Source: Stieleria maiorica
GTDB taxonomy: Bacteria > Planctomycetota > Planctomycetia > Pirellulales > Pirellulaceae
DNA length: 64,000 nucleotides
NCBI RefSeq assembly: GCF_008035925.1
Contig: NZ_CP036264.1
Location: forward strand, 2,143,409-2,207,408
Direction: 5' to 3'
Position numbers and translations under genes: made by a program. Shown here in pieces: positions 58,394-64,000 of this stretch. The notes below the pieces were generated by a model. It worked only from the letters and a program-made list of their open reading frames with translations, was not told the DNA's origin and made no database searches. Every line of letters begins with the position of its first letter. Position 1 is the stretch's first letter.

Positions 58394-60652
58394 ATGAGTA
58401 TCGTCACGCCGAAATCATTGACCCAAGCGGAGGACGAAGGTCGCCCGCGAACCTTCGAGCTGCCGCAGTTGTTGCAAGCCCGCACGGGAAAGATGACCCG
58501 TGAGCTATTGCTGAACCCCGGCGATCACGGATTGGGGATGACCCCCGAATCGCTGCAGGCCGAAACGACCACGGTGGCGGCTTGTGGGTATTGCGCGACC
58601 GGCTGCGGATTGCGTCTGCACGTCCGCGACGGCCAGGCGGTCGGACTGACCCCGGAAACCGAGTACCCGGTCAACCTGGGCATGGCGTGTCCCAAAGGCT
58701 GGGAGGCGCTGGAAGTGCTCGCTGCGGACGACCGAGCCACGTATCCGTTATTGCGCGATGCCGACGGTGAAATGAAACGTGTCGATTGGGACACCGCGTT
58801 GACGACGTTCACCGAGCGTTTTAAATCGATTCAATCCCAGCACGGCAACGATTCGGTCGCTTTCCTAAGCACGGGGCAGATTCCGTGTGAAGAGATGGCG
58901 TTCCTGGGCGCGTTGGCGAAATTCGGGATGGGCATGTTGCACGGTGACGGCAACACCCGCCAGTGCATGGCCACCGCGGTGACCGCGTACAAGGAATCGT
59001 TCGGGTTCGATTCGCCGCCTTACACCTATGACGATTTTCAGCAAAGCGATTGCATGGTGTTCGTGGGGGCGAATCCCTGTATCGGCCATCCGATCATGTG
59101 GGAACGCGTGCTGCGTAACCCGAACAGTCCCGAGATCATCGTGTTGGATCCCCGCCGCACCGAAACGGCGATGGCGGCGACCCAGCACTTGCAGCTGCGG
59201 CCCAAACACGATCTGGCGATCCTGTACGCGATCACCCAGCACTTGATCGCCAGTGATTTGATCGATCATGAATATGTCGCCGCACACACGACCGGATTTG
59301 AAACGCTGGCCGAGCATGTCGCCTCGTTCACACCCGACGTCGTCGGTCCCGCGGCCGGGATCACCGCCGACGCCATCCGCCGGGCCGCCGAATCGATCGG
59401 CCAGGCGGACGCGGCATCGTTGTGGTGGACGATGGGTGTCAACCAAAGTTACCAAGGCACGCGTACCGCCCAGGCGATGATCAACATCGCGTTGATCACC
59501 GGCAATATCGGACGCCCCGGCACGGGCGCCAACAGCATCACCGGGCAATGCAACGCGATGGGGTCGCGTCTGTGGAGCAACACGACCAATTTGTTCGGGC
59601 ACCACAAATTCGAATCGGCCGAAGATCGAGAACGTGTGGCACGTATTCTTGACATCGACGTGGATCGAATCCCCGATCAAGGCAGTTGGTCCTATGACCG
59701 GATCGTCGAAGGCATTCGGCGGGACGAGATCAAAGGGTTGTGGGTGATCGCGACCAATCCCGCACACAGTTGGATCCATCAGGGTGATTTCAAGGAACTG
59801 CTGGACAAGCTGGACTTTCTGGTCGTGCAAGACATGTACGCATCCACCGAAACCGCACAGCACGCCGACTTGCTGTTGCCGGCCGCGGGCTGGGGCGAAA
59901 AAGAAGGCACGTTCATCAACAGCGAACGCCGCTACGGGCTGCTGAAGAAGGTGCGAAAGGCCCCCGGCGAAGCGTTGGCCGATTTCCAGATCTTTCGTGG
60001 CATCGCCGCCTACTGGGGTGTGGAATCGATGTTCGCCGACTGGACGCACCCCGAAGCGGTGTTCGAAAAAATGCAGGCCGCCAGCGAGGGACGCCCCTGT
60101 GATATCAGCGGGATTCAGGGGTATCGCCAGATCGACCAATCCGGCGGAATCCAGTGGCCTTGGACGCGCCAGGATGCGGCGTCCAACGACGTGCCGCCGC
60201 AACAGCGTCGCTTGTTCGCCGACGGGACGTTCTATCACAGCGACGGCAATGCCCGGCTGATCGTGGACGCCGTTGCCGCGATGCCCGAGCCACCCGATTC
60301 GGAGTATCCGATTCTGTTGATGTCCGGACGCGGAACGGTCAGCCAGTGGCACACCCAAACACGCACCAGCAAGAGCAAGGTGCTGCGAAAACTGTATCCC
60401 CAACGCCCGTATGTCGAAATCCATCCGACCGATGCCAGTTTGATCGGCGTCCGCAACGGCGACACCGTTTCGGTGCGCTCGCGACGCGGTGAAATTTTCG
60501 TCACCGCGATGGTCACGCCCACCGTCCAGCGAAACCAAGCGTTCATCCCGATGCACTACGACGTCACCAATCAATTGACGCTCAGCCATTTTGATCCCCA
60601 TTCGCGGCAGCCGAGTTACAAGGACTGCGCCGTGGCGATCACCAAAGTTTAG
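58394..60652 (+). CDS. nasA: Assimilatory-type molybdopterin nitrate reductase catalytic subunit
   Basis: A 752-residue protein of the NasA/NarB group of bis-MGD enzymes, reducing nitrate to nitrite. The [4Fe-4S] motif C-x2-C-x3-C-x27-C occupies Cys64, 67, 71 and 99 (CGYCATGCG ... ACPKGW). The molybdenum-ligand Cys is in [10 protein letters not shown] (Cys191). Other landmarks: [36 protein letters not shown] and [16 protein letters not shown], and a C-terminal [10 protein letters not shown] domain. No Tat signal is present, so the enzyme is cytoplasmic. Start ATG is 12 nt after the DmsBC-like stop; the nirA gene follows after 25 nt. Confidence 0.93.
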   Translation: MSIVTPKSLTQAEDEGRPRTFELPQLLQARTGKMTRELLLNPGDHGLGMTPESLQAETTTVAACGYCATGCGLRLHVRDGQAVGLTPETEYPVNLGMACPKGWEALEVLAADDRATYPLLRDADGEMKRVDWDTALTTFTERFKSIQSQHGNDSVAFLSTGQIPCEEMAFLGALAKFGMGMLHGDGNTRQCMATAVTAYKESFGFDSPPYTYDDFQQSDCMVFVGANPCIGHPIMWERVLRNPNSPEIIVLDPRRTETAMAATQHLQLRPKHDLAILYAITQHLIASDLIDHEYVAAHTTGFETLAEHVASFTPDVVGPAAGITADAIRRAAESIGQADAASLWWTMGVNQSYQGTRTAQAMINIALITGNIGRPGTGANSITGQCNAMGSRLWSNTTNLFGHHKFESAEDRERVARILDIDVDRIPDQGSWSYDRIVEGIRRDEIKGLWVIATNPAHSWIHQGDFKELLDKLDFLVVQDMYASTETAQHADLLLPAAGWGEKEGTFINSERRYGLLKKVRKAPGEALADFQIFRGIAAYWGVESMFADWTHPEAVFEKMQAASEGRPCDISGIQGYRQIDQSGGIQWPWTRQDAASNDVPPQQRRLFADGTFYHSDGNARLIVDAVAAMPEPPDSEYPILLMSGRGTVSQWHTQTRTSKSKVLRKLYPQRPYVEIHPTDASLIGVRNGDTVSVRSRRGEIFVTAMVTPTVQRNQAFIPMHYDVTNQLTLSHFDPHSRQPSYKDCAVAITKV

Positions 60653-60677
60653 AACTCCGAACCCGATTCTGTTGAAC

Positions 60678-62492
60678 ATGTCCAGCGATAAAGCGTTCAC
60701 CGAAGAACAAAAACAATTTCTGTCCGGATTTGCATTCGGCACGGATGTGGCGCGTGCGGTCAGCGGATTGCCCGTGATCAGCAACGGCAGCAGTTGTGCC
60801 GGCGATGCCTCGGTCACGATCGGGGCCAAACCCACCACGACGCTGCCGGTCGGCCCCGAGAAAATCGCCTTGATCGCGCAGCAGGAAACCGAATCGGCCG
60901 GCAAAACGCTGTGCAAAGAAGAACTGGCCAAGCGGGACAAGAATCCGTTGGACATGTGGGACGAAATGCAGGCGCGCAGCGACGCCGGCGAATTTCCCAA
61001 AGGCACCGATGTCTTCCTGCAAAAATTTCACGGCCTGTTCTACGTCGCCCCGGCACAAAACAGTTACATGTGCCGCATGCGAATCCCCGGCGGACTTCTG
61101 CACAGTTGGCAATTGACCGGGTTGGCGGATCTTGCCGATCGCTCGGCCGGCGGATTCTTGGACGTCACCACGCGGGCCAATTTGCAATACCGCGAAATCC
61201 CCGCCGACCAGGCGATGAACATCCTGTACGGGCTGCGTGAACTGGAGATCGTCAATCTGGGCGCCGGCGGCGACAACATTCGCAACTGCACCGCCAGCCC
61301 GCTTTCGGGCATCGATTCCGATGAGCTGATCGAAACGATCCCGTTGGCGAAACGGATGCACCATTACATCTTGAACAACCGCGAGATGTACGGATTGCCG
61401 CGAAAGTTCAACATCGCGTTCGACGGCGGGGGAACGATCAGCGCCCTGGACGACACCAACGACATCGGGTTTCATGCCGTCGCGATCGAAGAATCCAATG
61501 CGACGGCCGACTTTCCCGCCGGTGTTTATTTCCAACTCACGCTCGGCGGCATCACCGGTCACAAAGATTTTGCCCGGCCGACCGGTGTCCTGTTGCGGCC
61601 GGATCAATGCCTGGCCGTCGCCGGCGCCATCGTCCGCGTGTTCGTCAAATCAGGCGATCGCACCGATCGCAAAAAAGCTCGTTTGAAATATGTGCTGGAC
61701 GATTGGGGATTCGACAAGTTTGTCGCAGCGGTCGAAGAGCAACTCGGGGTCACGCTGGGACGATTCGACGAATCAAAACTGACACGGTCGGTTGCGGAGA
61801 ATCGTCTCGCCCATATCGGATTCCATCAACAATCCCAGTCGGGCAAGTCCTACGTCGGCGTGGTCCTGCCGGTCGGACGGATGACCAGCGACCAGGCTCG
61901 CGGGATCGCGAAGATCGCAAACGAATATGGCAACGGAGAGATTCGATTGACCGTCTGGCAGAACCTGCTGATCCCCAATCTTTCCGACGCTGACATCGAT
62001 GCGGTCAAAGAACGATTGGTTGAAATCGGATTGGGGTATGAAGCGAGCAGCTTTCGCGCCGGTCTGGTGGCCTGTACCGGCAGCGGCGGATGCAAGTTTG
62101 CCGCCGCGGAAACCAAAACCCAGGCCATGGCCCTGGCCGAACACCTGGAATCCCAATTCGAACTCGACAGCCCGATTAACATTCACCTGACCGGGTGCCA
62201 CCACAGTTGTGCCCAGCACTACATCGGCGACATCGGGTTGCTGGGATGCAAGGTCGAAAAGGGCGACGACATGGTAGACGGGTACCACGTTCACCTGGGC
62301 GGCGGCTGGGGTGATCGCCAGGGCATCGCACGGTTGATCTTTGAATCGGTCGCGTTCGAAGACATGCCCGAATTGATCTCGTTCATCGTCGGCGGCTACC
62401 TGGAACAACGACGCGAGGGCGAGACGTTTGTTGAATTCACGTCCCGGTCGTCCGACTACGAACTGAAATCACTCGCCAGAGCCTTGGTCTGA
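60678..62492 (+). CDS. nirA: Ferredoxin-nitrite reductase
   Basis: A 604-residue sirohaem/[4Fe-4S] enzyme reducing nitrite to ammonia with six electrons. The cluster ligands are seen as Cys466 and Cys472 (CTGSGGCKFA) and Cys507 and Cys511 (CHHSCAQHYIGDIGLLG). An upstream block (NSYMCRMRIPGGLLHSWQLT) belongs to the siroheme-binding family pattern. ATG 60678. The N-terminus has FTEEQKQFLSGFAFG, shared with the flavoprotein downstream. Usual single-chain ferredoxin-dependent form; no fused NAD(P)H domain, so an external donor is needed. Confidence 0.93.
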   Translation: MSSDKAFTEEQKQFLSGFAFGTDVARAVSGLPVISNGSSCAGDASVTIGAKPTTTLPVGPEKIALIAQQETESAGKTLCKEELAKRDKNPLDMWDEMQARSDAGEFPKGTDVFLQKFHGLFYVAPAQNSYMCRMRIPGGLLHSWQLTGLADLADRSAGGFLDVTTRANLQYREIPADQAMNILYGLRELEIVNLGAGGDNIRNCTASPLSGIDSDELIETIPLAKRMHHYILNNREMYGLPRKFNIAFDGGGTISALDDTNDIGFHAVAIEESNATADFPAGVYFQLTLGGITGHKDFARPTGVLLRPDQCLAVAGAIVRVFVKSGDRTDRKKARLKYVLDDWGFDKFVAAVEEQLGVTLGRFDESKLTRSVAENRLAHIGFHQQSQSGKSYVGVVLPVGRMTSDQARGIAKIANEYGNGEIRLTVWQNLLIPNLSDADIDAVKERLVEIGLGYEASSFRAGLVACTGSGGCKFAAAETKTQAMALAEHLESQFELDSPINIHLTGCHHSCAQHYIGDIGLLGCKVEKGDDMVDGYHVHLGGGWGDRQGIARLIFESVAFEDMPELISFIVGGYLEQRREGETFVEFTSRSSDYELKSLARALV

Positions 62493-62603
62493 CGGAGGCA
62501 TCGAGGCCCCGGAAACCTTCCCCCCACTGGTTTTCGACGCGACGCTGATCCAATTAGAAACACCTAGAAGTTCAATCATTCGACACGATCCCCATAGACT
62601 GCC

Positions 62604-64000
62604 ATGAGCACCAGCTTCATTCCCGAAACGGCTCCCTTTAACGAAGAACAACGCGCCTGGTTGAACGGGTTTTTCGCAGGCATGATGGGCATGCAACCCG
62701 GCGGCGATGCCTCGGCGGTGATGAACGCCGCCGGCGTGTCCGCGGGTTCCCTGCCCGGTGTCGCGGTGCAGGAAAACGAACCCGAGCCGGAAGAGGACTT
62801 CCCCTGGCACGACGACTCGCTGCCGATCGTCGACCGCATGGCGTTGGCCGAAGGCAAACCGGTCGAGCGGCGTCTGATGGCGGCGATGGCACAGTTGGAT
62901 TGCGGGTCGTGTGGTTATCTTTGCAAGACTTACAGCGAGGCGATCGCATCGGGAGAAGAAACCAACCTGACGCTGTGCAGCCCCGGTGGTAAAGAAACCT
63001 CCAAAATGATCAAGCAAGTGCTTAAGGAGTCTGGGGACGGGGGGGCTGCGCCGGCCAAACCAGCCAATGGCACCGCTGCGGGCGGCACGTCAGCGGCGGG
63101 ATTCAGCCGCAAGACACCGTATTCGGCAAAGCTGATCGAGTCGCGACCGCTCAACGGTGAGGGATCCGCTAAAGACACGCGCCACGTGGCGATTGATCTC
63201 GGTGATTCCGACATCCGCTACGAAGTCGGCGATGCCCTGGGGATTTATCCGACCAATTGCGGCGAGTTGGTCGAAGCGATTGTCGCTGCGATCGGAGCCG
63301 ATCCCAAGTTGTTGACCGTGACCCCGGGCGGGGAACCCAAGTCGCTGGCCAACGCGCTTTGCGAAGACTTTTGTCTGAAAGATCCCAGCGACGAATTGCT
63401 GGAATTAGCGCTCAGCCGTGTCTCGGACATCGCGATCAAAACAACGCTTAGCGAGATGCTCGAAGAGGGGGCACCCGACGGATTCGATGTGTTGGACGTC
63501 TTGCAATTGGCCGGTGCGGTTCCGATCAGCGCCACCGAGTTTCTGGAAACACTCTCGCCGCTGAATCCGCGGCTGTATTCGATCGCCAGCAGCCAGGCAT
63601 GCGTCGGAAATCAGGTCCACCTGACCGTCGGAAAGGTCACCTATGATCGCGACGGACGGTTGCGCAAAGGGGCGGCGAGTACGATGTTGGCCGATCGGCT
63701 GGAACCAGGCGCGACACTGCGTGTGTTCACCCAAGCCAATCACGGCGGATTCACCGTGCCGTCGGATCCCAACACCCCGATGATCATGGTCGGACCGGGA
63801 ACGGGCATCGCTCCGTTCTTGGCATTCCTGCAAGAACGCGATGCCACCAAGTCGCCGGGCAAGAACTGGTTGTTCTTCGGCGACCAACATGCCGCGACCG
63901 ATTTCTTGTACCAAGAAGAATTGCAAGCCTACCTCGACGCCGGTCTGCTGACGCGGTTGGACACGGCGTTCAGCCGCGACGGTGCGGAAAAGGTGTACGT
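62604..64000 (+). CDS. NADPH-dependent FAD reductase with N-terminal FeS domain (partial)
   Basis: The gene runs past the right edge; 465 codons are visible from ATG 62604. The first 20-odd residues have FNEEQRAWLNGFFAG. Residues about 94-132 match the PF04060-type [4Fe-4S] domain of RnfB/acetyl-CoA synthase (Cys100, 103, 107 and 125, in DCGSCGYLC and TLCSPGGK). From about 160 on, the FAD/NADP module of the CPR/sulfite reductase alpha family appears: RLYSIASSQ, GPGTGIAPFLAFLQERD and NWLFFGDQH. No flavodoxin (FMN) domain was found between them. The position after nirA suggests it donates NADPH electrons to that reductase; sulfite reductase is the alternative. Confidence 0.83.
   Translation, partial: MSTSFIPETAPFNEEQRAWLNGFFAGMMGMQPGGDASAVMNAAGVSAGSLPGVAVQENEPEPEEDFPWHDDSLPIVDRMALAEGKPVERRLMAAMAQLDCGSCGYLCKTYSEAIASGEETNLTLCSPGGKETSKMIKQVLKESGDGGAAPAKPANGTAAGGTSAAGFSRKTPYSAKLIESRPLNGEGSAKDTRHVAIDLGDSDIRYEVGDALGIYPTNCGELVEAIVAAIGADPKLLTVTPGGEPKSLANALCEDFCLKDPSDELLELALSRVSDIAIKTTLSEMLEEGAPDGFDVLDVLQLAGAVPISATEFLETLSPLNPRLYSIASSQACVGNQVHLTVGKVTYDRDGRLRKGAASTMLADRLEPGATLRVFTQANHGGFTVPSDPNTPMIMVGPGTGIAPFLAFLQERDATKSPGKNWLFFGDQHAATDFLYQEELQAYLDAGLLTRLDTAFSRDGAEKVY

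Noticed and set aside
58394..58500. Tat signal (periplasmic NapA-type) on the nitrate reductase
   Set aside because: No twin-arginine motif or hydrophobic segment at the N-terminus; the enzyme is cytoplasmic.
58865..61006. 713-residue open frame antisense to nasA and nirA
   Set aside because: Shadow of two clear genes with family motifs on the plus strand; no domain recognised.

Overview
The window looks like chromosomal DNA of a planctomycete, most likely Pirellulaceae of the Rhodopirellula/Stieleria type. That is inferred from content, not from a search: three secreted proteins with the Planctomycetes-type C-terminal haem domain, a DUF1559 prepilin-like protein with its small lipoprotein, a PPi-type PEP carboxykinase, many alternative start codons with weak Shine-Dalgarno sites, high GC, and many palindromic or tandem intergenic repeats.

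1-13998: the first codons of a sirtuin follow a giant PPi-type PEP carboxykinase (minus strand). Next come a secreted beta-propeller/HEAT/cytochrome c protein (plus) and a minus-strand run of a squalene-cyclase-like secreted protein, a DUF456 membrane protein, a possible 70-residue protein, a MoaD/ThiS-like protein and an Asp-box propeller. A flippase-like membrane protein and an M20 peptidase follow. 14193-24236: CHAD protein, a ribosome-hibernation-factor-like protein with a sigma-like tail, a Wzc-type tyrosine kinase, a TPR lipoprotein divergent from a seven-haem cytochrome, and the DUF1559 pair. 24558-30976: two more planctomycete haem-domain proteins flank a STAS protein.

31000-40812: tandem universal stress protein, a dgcA-dgcN-like pair that fits the acetylation/racemisation route of D-glutamate catabolism, an EF-hand esterase, a phosphatase-cytochrome fusion, a response regulator joined to an RsbW-like ATPase, pyrE overlapping an uncharacterised gene, and an L,D-transpeptidase.

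41257-64000 is the most coherent region and is devoted to nitrate and electron transfer. It starts with a NasB/NirB-like FAD protein fused to a membrane domain, an eleven-haem-motif cytochrome, a Tll0287-like haem lipoprotein and a globin. An IS110-family element lies next. Then come a minus-strand outer-membrane porin and, divergent from it behind a sigma-54-like promoter, nrtABCD, a tandem GAF-like protein, a DmsB-DmsC fusion, a molybdopterin nitrate reductase, ferredoxin-type nitrite reductase and, cut by the window end, an NADPH-flavoprotein with a [4Fe-4S] domain where flavodoxin would be expected. A working model is uptake of nitrate through the porin and ABC transporter, quinol-driven nitrate reduction through DmsBC-like wiring, and NADPH-FAD-FeS delivery of electrons to NirA. 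The upstream FAD/membrane/multihaem/globin set may be a separate route handling surplus reductant or NO.

No rRNA, tRNA or CRISPR array was recognised.
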